Shown here piece by piece: positions 27,845 through 36,538 of a stretch of DNA of 64,000 nucleotides. Position numbers and translations under genes: made by a program. The stretch is from an uncultured Gemmatimonadota bacterium (GTDB lineage Bacteria; Gemmatimonadota; Gemmatimonadetes; Gemmatimonadales; Gemmatimonadaceae): NCBI GenBank assembly GCA_903882745.1, contig CAIRYG010000003.1, positions 186,001 to 250,000 of the forward strand. Reading direction: 5' to 3'. Every line of letters starts with the position of its first letter. Positions within the stretch are counted from its first letter, which is position 1. The notes under the pieces were generated by a model, which had not been told where the DNA came from, ran no database searches, and saw only the letters and a program-made list of their open reading frames with translations.

Positions 27845-30800
27845 ATGCGACTCCGCATAGTCGTGATGTTCTTGGCCTTGGTCCTGGTTGCCGTTCGCGT
27901 GCATGCTCAGGTGCGACGTGAGGTCATCTCCGGTCGTGTCTCCGTCGACAGCAACCGTAGCGTTGTCGGTGCGACAGTATCTGTCACACGTGCACCCGAT
28001 CGGGCGCTCTTCCAAGTGCTCACGGATACCGCCGGACGTTTTCGTCTCGTCATTGACTCAGGCACGGGCGATTACCTCGTGCACGTGAGTGCAAGGCCAT
28101 CGGATGCCCGCGCACCAGTCCGCAAGCGCGTGACGCGCGAGCGCGTGAGCGATTCGCTGTACGTCGTAGATGTGGTGCTGAGGGATTTGCTGCGGCCTCC
28201 GGTCCTTGGTACCGTCAGAGTTCAAGCTCGACGACCGCGGATTGAGCGCGACCCGGATTCATTCGGGTCTAGTGCTGGCGGCGGCGAGCAGCTCGCCATT
28301 GGTATCGCGGCCGCAGTTGCGCCGGCCGACAAGGGAGATCTTTCAGGTCTCGCCGCGAGTCTCCCGGGCGTCTCTGCGACTGGATCAGGCTTTTCCGTGC
28401 TAGGACTCGGTTCAGATCAGAACGTTGTCACGATGAACGGTCTCTCCTTCGCGGGCGCAAGCCTTCCGCGGGATGCCCAGTACTCAGTGCGAGTTGCAAC
28501 CTCGGCGTTCGATCCATCGCGAGGCTGGTTCGGAGGGGCGGAGACCCGCGTGGATCTCCAAGCGGGCTCGCTGTTTGCGCTGCGGAGCGGATCCTTGACC
28601 CTCGATTCCCCCGCGCTACAGCAGACCGACGCCGCCGGGGCATCGCTCGATGCGCGATTCGGTACCTTAACCCTCGGCACGGGTGCCTCGGGTTTGACGG
28701 CGCACGATCGGCTCGCCTTCAACTATGGGATTCAGGTCTCGCAGCGCAACGCCGACGCCCCAGACTTCCTGAACGCCTCTGCCTCAGCGCTACAGGTTCT
28801 CGGGGTCTCCACCGATTCCCTCGCCCGCCTTCGTGCGACGCTCGCAGCATTTGGCCTGAACCAGCCAGCGAGTTCTCCAACCGACCAGCAGCTCCGGCGG
28901 GTCAGTTTCGTCACTCGCCTCAATACGCCGGAGGTCTCACCCATCACGTTCGATGACGCAAGCCGATCGAGCGGAGTGATCTTCTATCTCTTCGACGAGC
29001 GGGCTACGAACGCAGGCGCATCCCCTTTCAACACGATTCAGACTGCTACCGGCCACCATCGATCTGTGGCGGTGCTGCAAGGAGTCCATTCGGTCATTCC
29101 GCGGCCAGAGCTACTCGCGGACTTCCGGGGGTCCATCACCTTCGCCAACGATGAACCATCGATCAACTCGCTGATGCCTTTCGGATTGATCACCTTGCGC
29201 TCCGGTCAACCCGATGGCTCGATCACCACTACTGCTTTGGGCGTTGGCGGGAGTCGCCGCACGTCGCAACCCGTCCGTACCGCCTCCTGGGAGTTACAGG
29301 GCGACATTAAGGGCATTGTTCCACAATGGGCGACCCACCGGTTACGCGTCACGGCTGACGCGCGCGTGGACCTCGTGGACTCCGGCGTCGGGCAAGGCGA
29401 TCGCGGTACCTTCTCTTTCCCGAACCTGGATGCATTCGCCGCCGGACGTGCGAGTGCCTTTCAACGCACGCTGGCAGGCACCGATGCAAGATCCGCAGCG
29501 GCAAATGCGTTCGTCGCGCTAGGAGATCTCTGGCGGCCGTCGCGGACTTTTTCAATTATGTATGGGCTCCGTGCCGAGGCGTCCCAATTCTTCACGGTTC
29601 CTGAGTCGAATGACGCCCTTCAGCGATTGATCGGCGAGGATAATCGCGCGATTCCGAATACGATGCATCTGAGTCCACGGGTTGGATTCACGTGGACGTA
29701 TGCCAAGTCTCCGCGCGGGAATCTGATTCGCTCGTCGTCGATCGGTCAGTTACAGACGCCTGCGCTCGGCGTGCTGCGCGGGGGGTTTGGGGAGTTCCGA
29801 TCCTTTCTACCGGCCTCCCTCGAGGTGCCAGCGATCGCAGGCTCCCGGGCAGGCGGTCTTTCGCGGACGATCCGCTGTCTTGGAGCGGCTGTTCCTCAGA
29901 TTGATTGGCGCGGATTTGCTCGCGATTCCGCGAACATTCCTTCGGACTGTTCGAGCAACGGCGGTAGTTCCGAGAGCCCTGTTCCAGATGTAGCGCTTCT
30001 CGGCAGAGGCTTTGATGCTTCGAGAAGCTGGCGGGGCAACCTCACGTGGACTTCGCACCTCGGGAATATCGTTTGGGCAATCGATGGAACCCTGTCGTGG
30101 AATGTCAATCAGCCGAGCTTCACGGACGCGAACTTCACATCCACTGGCTCGTTCTTCAGCGCGGACGAAGGGCGGGCAATTTTCGTACCGGTCGGCGCGA
30201 TCAATACCTCGACCGGATTGGTTGACATCTTGGCCGCCCGCAAGAATGGCGCGTTCGGACGGGTGTTGGTGCAACGCAGTGATGCACGATCAGAGGCGCG
30301 CCAACTGACCGTCAGTATCGCCCCTATGCTTGCGTTGACTCCACAGCGGTTCTACTCCTCGCTGTCGTACACCTTCAGCGATGTCCGTACGCACGTACGC
30401 GGGCGCGATGCGACCGTGTTCAGTGCCCCCGACGCCTTTTCGTGGTCCCGCGCGGACGGCGCGTCGCGACATGCCTTCATCTTGCAGGCAGGTGCGGAGT
30501 TTGGGGGGACGTCCGTTTCGCTTTTCGGGCGTCTCTCGTCAGGAATCGCGTACACGCCGATTCTGGGAGCTGACGTGAATGGCGATGGCGCCGTCAATGA
30601 TCGGGCCTTCGTGTTCGATCCTGCCCGTACGACAGACGCCGCTCTCGCGCAGGGAATGCGGACGCTCTTGGCGACCGCACCGCCTGAGGCAGGCGCATGC
30701 CTCAGGCGCTTTCTCGGGAAGGCAGTCGATGGGGGCGGTTGCGAAGGACCCTGGTCGGCACAGCTCAACGCACGGGTCGCCTTCAATACCAAATCGTGGG

Positions 30801-31528
30801 GACGCCTCGGTGAGCGCGCAACTGTATCGCTCTATTTCGCGAACGTTCTATCCGGGCTTGACGCACTGATGCACGGTGACGCGTTGCGCGGCTGGGGGTC
30901 GACGACGGCGCCGGATCCGGTGTTGTATTCCGTCACGGGTTTCGACCCCTCAACTGCGCGATTCCGCTACCTTGCAAATCCGCGATTCGGTACGACGAGT
31001 CCATCTCAAACAACGAACCGGGCGCCCTTTCGCGTAACGTTGAGCATCCAGCTAGACCTCGGTCAGCCCGTGATTGAGCAGCAGCTCACGAGATACCTTC
31101 AGCCAGGAAGGCGAGGCTACCCGGGAAAGCGTTTGACTGCGGAAGAGCTCAAGACAAGGTACCAGCGCTCAGCCACGGATCCCTATCAACTGATCTTCTC
31201 GGAAAGCGATTCGCTACTGCTGTCTCCGGATCAAGTACGAGCCTTGCTCGAAGCACAGCAGCGCTATCACGCGACGACGGACAGCATTTGGCTTGACTTG
31301 GCGGGATATCTGGCCGGCTTGCCGGATCGATACGATGCGACTGAGGCGCTCCGTCGCCATGTGCTCGCCATCGATGCCGCCTGGGAGGCCGCGAGACTTA
31401 GCATCCGTGCGGAGGCTCCGAAGTTGCTCACCACGCTCCAGCTTCGACTGCTCCCGTCTTTCGCTGGAACGCTACTCCGAGCGGAACAGCCGATTCACGG
31501 GCCAAGGAATCTCGTCTTTGGATTCTGA
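27845..31528 (+). CDS. TonB-dependent receptor-like outer-membrane protein with C-terminal helical extension
   Basis: A 1227-residue outer-membrane protein. The ATG at 27845 has GGAGGG six bases upstream, and the ORF-track GTG is the codon before it. A signal peptide (MRLRIVVMFLALVLVAVRVHAQ) comes first. A CarboxypepD_reg-like beta-sandwich follows (SVVGATVSVTRAPDRALFQVLTDTAGRFRL). A plug-like domain comes next (GDLSGLAASLPGVSATGSGFSVLGLGSDQNVVTMNGLSFAG), then a large barrel of about 800 residues. The barrel ends near FRVTLSIQLDLGQP. About 147 further residues form a mainly helical tail (LTAEELKTRYQRSATDPYQLIFSESDSLLLSPDQVRALLEAQQRYH), unusual for this class. The substrate is unknown. The divergent redox/propeller operon and the 16-bp array suggest shared control. 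Confidence 0.82.
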   Translation: MRLRIVVMFLALVLVAVRVHAQVRREVISGRVSVDSNRSVVGATVSVTRAPDRALFQVLTDTAGRFRLVIDSGTGDYLVHVSARPSDARAPVRKRVTRERVSDSLYVVDVVLRDLLRPPVLGTVRVQARRPRIERDPDSFGSSAGGGEQLAIGIAAAVAPADKGDLSGLAASLPGVSATGSGFSVLGLGSDQNVVTMNGLSFAGASLPRDAQYSVRVATSAFDPSRGWFGGAETRVDLQAGSLFALRSGSLTLDSPALQQTDAAGASLDARFGTLTLGTGASGLTAHDRLAFNYGIQVSQRNADAPDFLNASASALQVLGVSTDSLARLRATLAAFGLNQPASSPTDQQLRRVSFVTRLNTPEVSPITFDDASRSSGVIFYLFDERATNAGASPFNTIQTATGHHRSVAVLQGVHSVIPRPELLADFRGSITFANDEPSINSLMPFGLITLRSGQPDGSITTTALGVGGSRRTSQPVRTASWELQGDIKGIVPQWATHRLRVTADARVDLVDSGVGQGDRGTFSFPNLDAFAAGRASAFQRTLAGTDARSAAANAFVALGDLWRPSRTFSIMYGLRAEASQFFTVPESNDALQRLIGEDNRAIPNTMHLSPRVGFTWTYAKSPRGNLIRSSSIGQLQTPALGVLRGGFGEFRSFLPASLEVPAIAGSRAGGLSRTIRCLGAAVPQIDWRGFARDSANIPSDCSSNGGSSESPVPDVALLGRGFDASRSWRGNLTWTSHLGNIVWAIDGTLSWNVNQPSFTDANFTSTGSFFSADEGRAIFVPVGAINTSTGLVDILAARKNGAFGRVLVQRSDARSEARQLTVSIAPMLALTPQRFYSSLSYTFSDVRTHVRGRDATVFSAPDAFSWSRADGASRHAFILQAGAEFGGTSVSLFGRLSSGIAYTPILGADVNGDGAVNDRAFVFDPARTTDAALAQGMRTLLATAPPEAGACLRRFLGKAVDGGGCEGPWSAQLNARVAFNTKSWGRLGERATVSLYFANVLSGLDALMHGDALRGWGSTTAPDPVLYSVTGFDPSTARFRYLANPRFGTTSPSQTTNRAPFRVTLSIQLDLGQPVIEQQLTRYLQPGRRGYPGKRLTAEELKTRYQRSATDPYQLIFSESDSLLLSPDQVRALLEAQQRYHATTDSIWLDLAGYLAGLPDRYDATEALRRHVLAIDAAWEAARLSIRAEAPKLLTTLQLRLLPSFAGTLLRAEQPIHGPRNLVFGF

Positions 31529-31580
31529 GGCCAGCGCCACGCGCGAGCATAACGAAAGACCTCGCGATCCCGAAGGCGTT

Positions 31581-32372
31581 TCAGTACCCATCCTTCGTCC
31601 AAACCAACACCATCCCACACCGCCGGTCCGCCCCGCCGAACTGCAACGGCACACTCGCCGGCCCGCTGTAGATCTCCACCCCCGCCACATCACGCGGCGC
31701 GGGGAGCAGCGTCATCGGGAACCCGGCCGGCAACGGAATACCGTCGAGCAGGAACTGCATCGGGCAATACCCACTGATGCCGCCCCCCTCGCGGTTCGAC
31801 AGCGCCACCAGGTTCCCGTTGTTCGTGTTGTCCGGCGTCAGCGACATCGTCTTCGAGAACCGCAGCACATCCGGCAACGTGAGCGCCACCCGCCGTTCAA
31901 AATCCTCGGCGGTAAAGAACTCCCCCTGCGCGAGCTTCTTCCGCTGCTCAAACTCCAACATCCGTAACGACTGCTTCTTCTCGGTGATCTGCACCGCCGC
32001 TAATCCCTGCGCGGCACGCTCAAGGGTGTAGCTCAGCCGCACCGTGTCGCCCGAAGGCACGTCGATCACCGCCGACGTCGGGCGATACCCGATCCGCTTC
32101 ACAATCAACAGGTACTGACCTGGCACGACATCAATAAACCGGAAACGTCCGCCCGGCGTCGTGTTGATCTTCGTCGCAGTACGCAGCACGGTAATCTCCG
32201 CCCCTGCCAATGGAACGAGATTGGTATCCGACACAAATCCGTCAATCACACCGCGCGGCGGCGCCGTCGGTACACCGGCCGATGACGGCACAGTCGCCTT
32301 GCGCTGCGCGGCCATCACAGTCGGCAACGCCAGCACCAAGCACGCTACGGGCAAAATTCGCGAGGTCCTCAT
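31581..32372 (-). CDS. Carboxypeptidase-regulatory domain plus stand-alone TonB plug-like protein, no barrel (1)
   Basis: A 263-residue exported protein. The ATG at 32372 gives the signal peptide MRTSRILPVACLVLALPTVMAAQ and lies five bases after the MFS stop. The ORF-track start is inside the MFS gene. Residues about 40-120 are a CarboxypepD_reg-like sandwich (GVIDGFVSDTNLVPLAGAEITVLRTATKINTTPGGRFRFIDVVPG). The rest resembles a TonB-receptor plug: DVLRFSKTMSL, CPMQFLLDGIPL, DVAGVEIYSGPASVP and a terminal CGMVLVWTKDGY, where plugs normally lead into the barrel. Here the protein stops. Length and ending match the second such gene at 36539, so this is not simple truncation. Confidence 0.7.
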   Translation of the reverse strand: MRTSRILPVACLVLALPTVMAAQRKATVPSSAGVPTAPPRGVIDGFVSDTNLVPLAGAEITVLRTATKINTTPGGRFRFIDVVPGQYLLIVKRIGYRPTSAVIDVPSGDTVRLSYTLERAAQGLAAVQITEKKQSLRMLEFEQRKKLAQGEFFTAEDFERRVALTLPDVLRFSKTMSLTPDNTNNGNLVALSNREGGGISGYCPMQFLLDGIPLPAGFPMTLLPAPRDVAGVEIYSGPASVPLQFGGADRRCGMVLVWTKDGY

Positions 32373-32376
32373 AGTG

Positions 32377-33657
32377 CTAAATATTACCCGCTCCAGATGG
32401 TTTTGCTTCGTCGAGCCGCCGCAACTTCCGCAATGACGGAAGCCGCCAGGCAGTAAACGCCACCACACCGAGGGTCGCCACACCCCCCATCACCACGCTC
32501 GGCACCGTCCCCAACCACTGCGCCGTCACCCCAGACTCGAACATTCCAATCTCATTGGACGACCCAATAAACACCGAGTTCACCGCACTCACCCGCCCCA
32601 TCATATGCACGGGAGTCACCGTCTGAATGAGCGTCGATCGAATGAACACACTCACCATATCGGCCGCGCCACTCACCACCAACACCGCCACACTCAGCGG
32701 GAAGCTGGTGCTCGCCCCGAACAGAATCATGCACACCCCGAACAGCGCCACCACACTGAACAACGTGCGCCCCGCACGCTCCATCGGCTTCCGATGCGCC
32801 AGCGCAAAGCTCATCCCCACGGCCCCAATACTCGGCGCCGCCCGCAATAGCCCCAACCCCTTGGGCCCCACATGCAGAATCTCCGCCGCGAACACGGGTA
32901 ACAACGCCACCGCCCCGCCGAACAACACCGAAAACAAATCAAGGGTCAACGCGCCCAGCAGGATCCGCTCCTTGAACACAAAGCGCACCCCCGCCTTGAG
33001 GCTCTCGGCAATCTCTTCCGTGTGATGCGCCTCGAGCACCGACCGGTGCCGTACCAGCCAAATGAAGCTGAACCCCACCACGGTCATCGCAACGTCCACC
33101 GAGTAGGCCAACGACGCACCGCCAGTCGCATACAGCACGCCGCCGAGGGCCGGGCCGAGCACAGAGGCCAGCTGCCATGATCCACTGCGCCAGGTGATGG
33201 CGTTCGCATACAGCTCGCGCGGCACAATCTCTGCCCCAAGCGCCTGTCGCGCCGGCTGCAAGAAGGCGCGCGCGAATCCACTCGTGACAATCACCGCGTA
33301 AATCGCGCGCGTCACCGTCTGCGGCGCATGTGAGAGAAAGAGCGGCAGCACCAGCAGCGCAACAGAACAGCCCGTCAGCACCATCAGCGCCGTGAGCGCA
33401 ATCCGACGCCGGTCGTGCTTGTCAGCCACATGCCCCGCATAGAGCGACATCCCAATGAAGGGAATCGCCTCGGCTAGCCCGATCAGCCCCAGCGCAAGCT
33501 TGTCGTGCGTCAGCTCATAGATCTGCCAGCCAACAACCGTCCCCTGGATCTGGATCGCCATGGTAAAGGCGAGCAAACCCACGATGTACCGACGGAAGTT
33601 CGGGATCGCGAGCGCAGCGTACGGATTTGTAACGGAAGTCGGGGCGGTGTTGGGCAC
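32377..33657 (-). CDS. MFS transporter, EntS/MFS_3-like exporter
   Basis: A 426-residue, 12-helix major facilitator. The N-terminus PYAALAIPNFRRYIVGLLAFTMAIQIQGTVVGWQIYELT and the conserved loop 2-3 motif GHVADKHDRRRIAL (G-x3-D-x2-D/G-R-R) fit the EntS/MFS_3 drug or siderophore exporter group. Substrate is not determinable. It is followed at five bases by the plug-only protein, so the two are likely co-transcribed. Members of this family often export siderophores or hydrophobic compounds, but no biosynthesis cluster is nearby. The gene diverges from the ATP-grasp gene at 33758 across a 100-base intergenic region. Confidence 0.9.
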   Translation of the reverse strand: MPNTAPTSVTNPYAALAIPNFRRYIVGLLAFTMAIQIQGTVVGWQIYELTHDKLALGLIGLAEAIPFIGMSLYAGHVADKHDRRRIALTALMVLTGCSVALLVLPLFLSHAPQTVTRAIYAVIVTSGFARAFLQPARQALGAEIVPRELYANAITWRSGSWQLASVLGPALGGVLYATGGASLAYSVDVAMTVVGFSFIWLVRHRSVLEAHHTEEIAESLKAGVRFVFKERILLGALTLDLFSVLFGGAVALLPVFAAEILHVGPKGLGLLRAAPSIGAVGMSFALAHRKPMERAGRTLFSVVALFGVCMILFGASTSFPLSVAVLVVSGAADMVSVFIRSTLIQTVTPVHMMGRVSAVNSVFIGSSNEIGMFESGVTAQWLGTVPSVVMGGVATLGVVAFTAWRLPSLRKLRRLDEAKPSGAGNI

Positions 33658-33757
33658 TCTCTATCCTAGTATCAGGACACCCCCCTTGCCACTTGCCACG
33701 CCGAGCGCGAATGTGACGTGAGACGTTCACCGTCACAACTTTCGAGGCGGATTACCA

Positions 33758-34774
33758 ATGAAGAAGCTCCGCGTGCTGCTGCTGACACACCCGCAGCTGA
33801 TTCCCCCAGAACGCCGGGAGGATCTCACGCCGCAGGAGTTTATGGCGGTCAAAACCGAATTCGACGTGGTCACGACCCTCAAGGCTATGGGCCACGAGCT
33901 CCTCGTCCTCGGTGTGCAATACGAGCTACGCCCGATCCGCGATGCCGTCGATACCTTCCGTCCAGACATCGTGTTCAATATGCTCGAGGAATTTCACGGC
34001 GAGGTGCTCTTCGACCAGAACATCGTGAGCTATCTCGAGCTGCTGCAGGTCCCGTACACCGGCTGCAATCCGCGCGGCATGATGATCGCGCGCGACAAAG
34101 CGATCTCCAAGAAGTTGCTCGCCTACCACGGGCTCACCATCCCGGCGTTCGCCGTCTTTCCGATGGGCGCCACAATCAAACGTCCCGCACAGCTCCAGTT
34201 TCCGCTCATTGTGAAATCGCTCACCGTGGATTCCTCGGTCGGAATCGCGCGAACCTCGATCGTTGATACGGACGCAAAGCTCGCCGAACGTGTGACGTTT
34301 ATTCATGATCGTGTGCGCACGGCGGCAATCGCTGAGCAGTTTATTGAGGGCCGCGAGATTTATGTCTCGTTGCTCGGGAATGAGCGGGTGCAGAGTTTCC
34401 CTGCGTGGGAACTCGTGGCCGAAAAGAAGCCTGACCATGTGCCATTGCTCGCAACACGGCAGGCGAAGCATGATCTCGAGTATCAAGCGCGCCACGGCAT
34501 CAAGTTTACGCGCGCCGAGGTCACCGATGCGCAGCAGGAGACGCTGGCCAAGGTGAGCAAGCAGATTTTTAAGATTTTGGAGTTGTCGGGGTACGGGCGA
34601 GTGGATTTCCGCTTGGGCGCCGACGGGAAATTTTATTTCTTAGAAGCTAATCCGAACCCTGAGATCGCGAGCCGCGAGGAGTACGCGGCGTCGGCGCGGG
34701 CGGTGGGGATCGAGTATCCGGAGCTGTTGCAGCGGATTTTGAATTTGGGGTTGCGGCGGCGGCTGTTGAGCTAA
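33758..34774 (+). CDS. ATP-grasp ligase, D-alanine--D-alanine ligase-like
   Basis: A 338-residue ATP-grasp protein with N-terminal KKLRVLLLTHPQLIPPE and DIVFNMLEEFHGEVLFDQNIVSYLELLQVPYTGCNPRGMMIARDKAISKKLL, the D-Ala-D-Ala-ligase pre-grasp region. The ATP-binding lysine lies in FPLIVKSLTVDSSVGIA, and the metal-binding end is GRVDFRLGADGKFYFLEANPNPEIA (E and N). A separate canonical Ddl exists at 51775, so this one is probably not the main cell-wall ligase. It could join other amino acids or peptides. It is followed by a type II toxin-antitoxin pair. The N-terminal FNMLEE matches other uncharacterised Ddl-like ligases. Substrates are unknown. Confidence 0.8.
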   Translation: MKKLRVLLLTHPQLIPPERREDLTPQEFMAVKTEFDVVTTLKAMGHELLVLGVQYELRPIRDAVDTFRPDIVFNMLEEFHGEVLFDQNIVSYLELLQVPYTGCNPRGMMIARDKAISKKLLAYHGLTIPAFAVFPMGATIKRPAQLQFPLIVKSLTVDSSVGIARTSIVDTDAKLAERVTFIHDRVRTAAIAEQFIEGREIYVSLLGNERVQSFPAWELVAEKKPDHVPLLATRQAKHDLEYQARHGIKFTRAEVTDAQQETLAKVSKQIFKILELSGYGRVDFRLGADGKFYFLEANPNPEIASREEYAASARAVGIEYPELLQRILNLGLRRRLLS

Positions 34775-34806
34775 GGCGCAGCAGTGACATCGTTTTGTCC
34801 CAAACG

Positions 34807-34836
34807 TTGGCTTGATTGACTGGGAGTGTGTATACT
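34807..34836 (+). promoter_or_regulatory. Candidate sigma-70-like promoter of the toxin-antitoxin pair
   Basis: TTGGCT at 34807-34812 and TATACT at 34831-34836 are separated by 18 bases and lie just upstream of the antitoxin start. The near-palindromic CGTTTTGTCCCAAACG directly before it may be an operator. This is a by-eye call. Confidence 0.5.
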
Positions 34837-34866
34837 GAGGTAGTGACCCTCCCGGAGATTGGACCT

Positions 34867-35070
34867 ATGGCGGATACGCCGAACACCAAGACTAAGGCGC
34901 AGGAGACGTTGGACCGCCTTCCCGAGTCGGCGAACTGGGACGACGTCATGTACGAGCTCTACGTGCGCGAGGCCATCGACGCCGGCATGGCTGATGTCGC
35001 CGCGGGACGGACGCTGACCCACGCTGAAGTTCGCGCTCGGCTCCAGGAACGGCTCCGCCGCGCGTCGTGA
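34867..35070 (+). CDS. Type II antitoxin (small, pairs with ParE/RelE-like toxin)
   Basis: A 67-residue protein. I place the start at ATG 34867 (MADTPNTKTKAQETLDRLPESANWDDVMYELYVREAIDAG), with GGAG about ten bases upstream. The ORF-track version from 34816 adds 17 unlikely residues and would begin before the promoter's end. The sequence RLPESANWDDVMYELYVREAIDAGMADVAAGRTLTHAEVRARL is the familiar form of antitoxins linked to ParE/RelE toxins, with a C-terminal toxin-wrapping helix. It overlaps the toxin start by one base (TGATG). Such antitoxins usually repress their own promoter, and the palindrome upstream fits this. Confidence 0.8.
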   Translation: MADTPNTKTKAQETLDRLPESANWDDVMYELYVREAIDAGMADVAAGRTLTHAEVRARLQERLRRAS

Positions 35071-35363
35071 TGCTTCCGGTCCTCTGGACCGAAACGGCCG
35101 TTGATCATCTCGATGCGATCATTGATTATATCGGCGCCGTTTCTCCAATTTATGCGCTCAGGCTCGCGGATCGGTTCTTGGCGCACGCCGAACGCGTCGG
35201 CGAGTTTCCGGAGTCCGGCCGTCGCGTTACGGAGGCGGATCACCCGATGATCCGTGAGGTGTTCGAGGGGCCGTATCGGATCATGTATCTGGTCCAACCG
35301 AACCGTGTCGATATCCTCGCGATCGTTCATGGCCGTCAGCAGGTGATCTGGCCGACGAGCTAG
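35070..35363 (+). CDS. Type II toxin, ParE/RelE family
   Basis: A 97-residue toxin. The pattern VLWTETAVDHLDAIIDYIGAVSPIYALRLADRFLAHAERVGEFPESGRRVTEADHPMIREVFEGPYRIMYLVQPNRVDILAIVHGRQQV is typical ParE/RelE: helix, P-x-x-G-R, then E-x-x-x-x-Y-R-I-x-Y and a final R-x-x-x-W-type end. By sequence it fits the ParE branch (gyrase poison) slightly better than mRNA-cleaving RelE, but the target cannot be decided here. ATG 35070 is chosen over GTG 35067 because it overlaps the antitoxin stop by a single base. The pair is followed by a strong bidirectional hairpin. Confidence 0.87.
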   Translation: MLPVLWTETAVDHLDAIIDYIGAVSPIYALRLADRFLAHAERVGEFPESGRRVTEADHPMIREVFEGPYRIMYLVQPNRVDILAIVHGRQQVIWPTS

Positions 35364-35443
35364 ACAGTTTTCTCCCTAGATGGGGGTCACGGCCGAGAAG
35401 ACCTTGACTGTGATCAACCTCAAGGTGGCAAAGCGTAGATAAA

Positions 35444-35478
35444 CACAGGGCGCACATCCTCACGATGTGCGCCCTGTG
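35444..35478. terminator. Bidirectional terminator between toxin-antitoxin pair and ilvE
   Basis: A perfect 15-bp stem CACAGGGCGCACATC / GATGTGCGCCCTGTG with a 5-base loop between convergent genes. T-containing sequence follows on the minus side (TGTTTATCTA). Confidence 0.8.
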
Positions 35479-35497
35479 CTCATGTCCTACGCGACCA

Positions 35498-36424
35498 TCA
35501 CTTCGTATGCGTCAGCCACCCGTGCGTATCCGCCACCCGCCCGTGCACCACATCCAGATACCGCGCAGAAATCGCCTTCGCCACCGGGCCCGGCTTCCCA
35601 TCACCAACCGGGATCTTGTCCACGCTCCGCACCGGCGCGACTTCCGTCGCCGTGCCGCTCAGGAACACTTCGTCTGACGTGTAGAGCGTCTCACGCGCCA
35701 TTCCCTGCACGCGCACCTCGATCCCCAAATCCTTGGCGATCGTCACCACCGTGTCGCGTGTGATACCCGGCAGCAGCGTGCCGTCCACGGGGGGCGTGTA
35801 AATCACGCCATTGCTCACCGCGAACACGTTCTGTCCGGAGCCCTCGCTAACCAGCCCTTCGGGGCCGAGCGCAATCGCTTCATCGTAGCCGTCGAGCAGC
35901 GCTTCCATCTTGATCAGCTGACCGCTCAGATAGTTGCCGGCAATCTTCGCCACCGCGGGAATCGTGTTCGGTGCCACGCGGTTCCAGCTCGCCACGCAGG
36001 CATCGACCCCCTTCTCGAGCGCACCCGCGCCCAGGTAGTCCGTCCACGGCCAGCAGGGGAGGTAAACCTCGACAGGGCTTTCGAACGGCACCATCCCCGC
36101 CGCACCGTATCCGCGCAGCACCATCGGACGGATATAGCAGGTATCTAGGTTGTTCTTGTTCACCAACTCACGCGTCGCCTGCAGAATCTGCTCCGGCGTG
36201 AACGTCATCGGCATGCGGTAGATCTTGCACGAATCGAACATCCGCTTGAGATGCTCTTTCAGCCGGAAGATCGCGGGGCCTTTCGAGGTGGGATAACAAC
36301 GAACCCCCTCAAAGACTGCCGATCCGAACTGCACCGAGTGCGCCAGGATGTGGACGTTCGCGTTGTGCCACGGCAGCCACTCGCCGTCGCGCCAGATCCA
36401 TTCCGATTCTGCGATCTTCGCCAT
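35498..36424 (-). CDS. ilvE: Branched-chain amino-acid aminotransferase
   Basis: A class IV PLP aminotransferase of 308 residues that makes valine, leucine and isoleucine from their keto acids with glutamate. The start at 36424 (MAKIAESEWIWRDGEWLPWHNANVHILAHSVQFGSAVFEGVRCY) follows the usual N-terminus. The ORF-track start reads through the leader hairpin. The PLP lysine lies in KIAGNYLSGQLIKMEAL, and the phosphate-binding loop and catalytic region in LVSEGSGQNVFAV and LPGITRDTV. The full-length form matches the bacterial IlvE of about 300 residues. A GC-rich hairpin with a T-rich tail sits 21 bases before the start codon, either ending the upstream transcript or acting as an attenuator. Confidence 0.95.
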   Translation of the reverse strand: MAKIAESEWIWRDGEWLPWHNANVHILAHSVQFGSAVFEGVRCYPTSKGPAIFRLKEHLKRMFDSCKIYRMPMTFTPEQILQATRELVNKNNLDTCYIRPMVLRGYGAAGMVPFESPVEVYLPCWPWTDYLGAGALEKGVDACVASWNRVAPNTIPAVAKIAGNYLSGQLIKMEALLDGYDEAIALGPEGLVSEGSGQNVFAVSNGVIYTPPVDGTLLPGITRDTVVTIAKDLGIEVRVQGMARETLYTSDEVFLSGTATEVAPVRSVDKIPVGDGKPGPVAKAISARYLDVVHGRVADTHGWLTHTK

Positions 36425-36444
36425 TGTTCGATAGGATAAAAGAA

Positions 36445-36473
36445 GTGCGGGCCGCTCGCGTCGCGGCCCGCAC
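36445..36473 (-). terminator. GC-rich hairpin in the ilvE leader
   Basis: On the minus strand GTGCGGGCCGC / GCGGCCCGCAC forms an 11-bp stem with a 7-base loop, followed by CTTCTTTTAT. It can end the upstream plug-protein transcript. A leader-attenuator role for ilvE is possible but unsupported by a leader peptide. Confidence 0.6.
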
Positions 36474-36538
36474 AAAGTTACAACATCAGCAACTGGACCG
36501 CCTACCCTGTCGAGCGCGCATTGTCGAGCGCCCACCGC

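Noticed and set aside
34775-34806. A small RNA gene between the ATP-grasp gene and the toxin-antitoxin promoter
   Set aside because: Only a short inverted repeat is seen; it is better explained as an operator.
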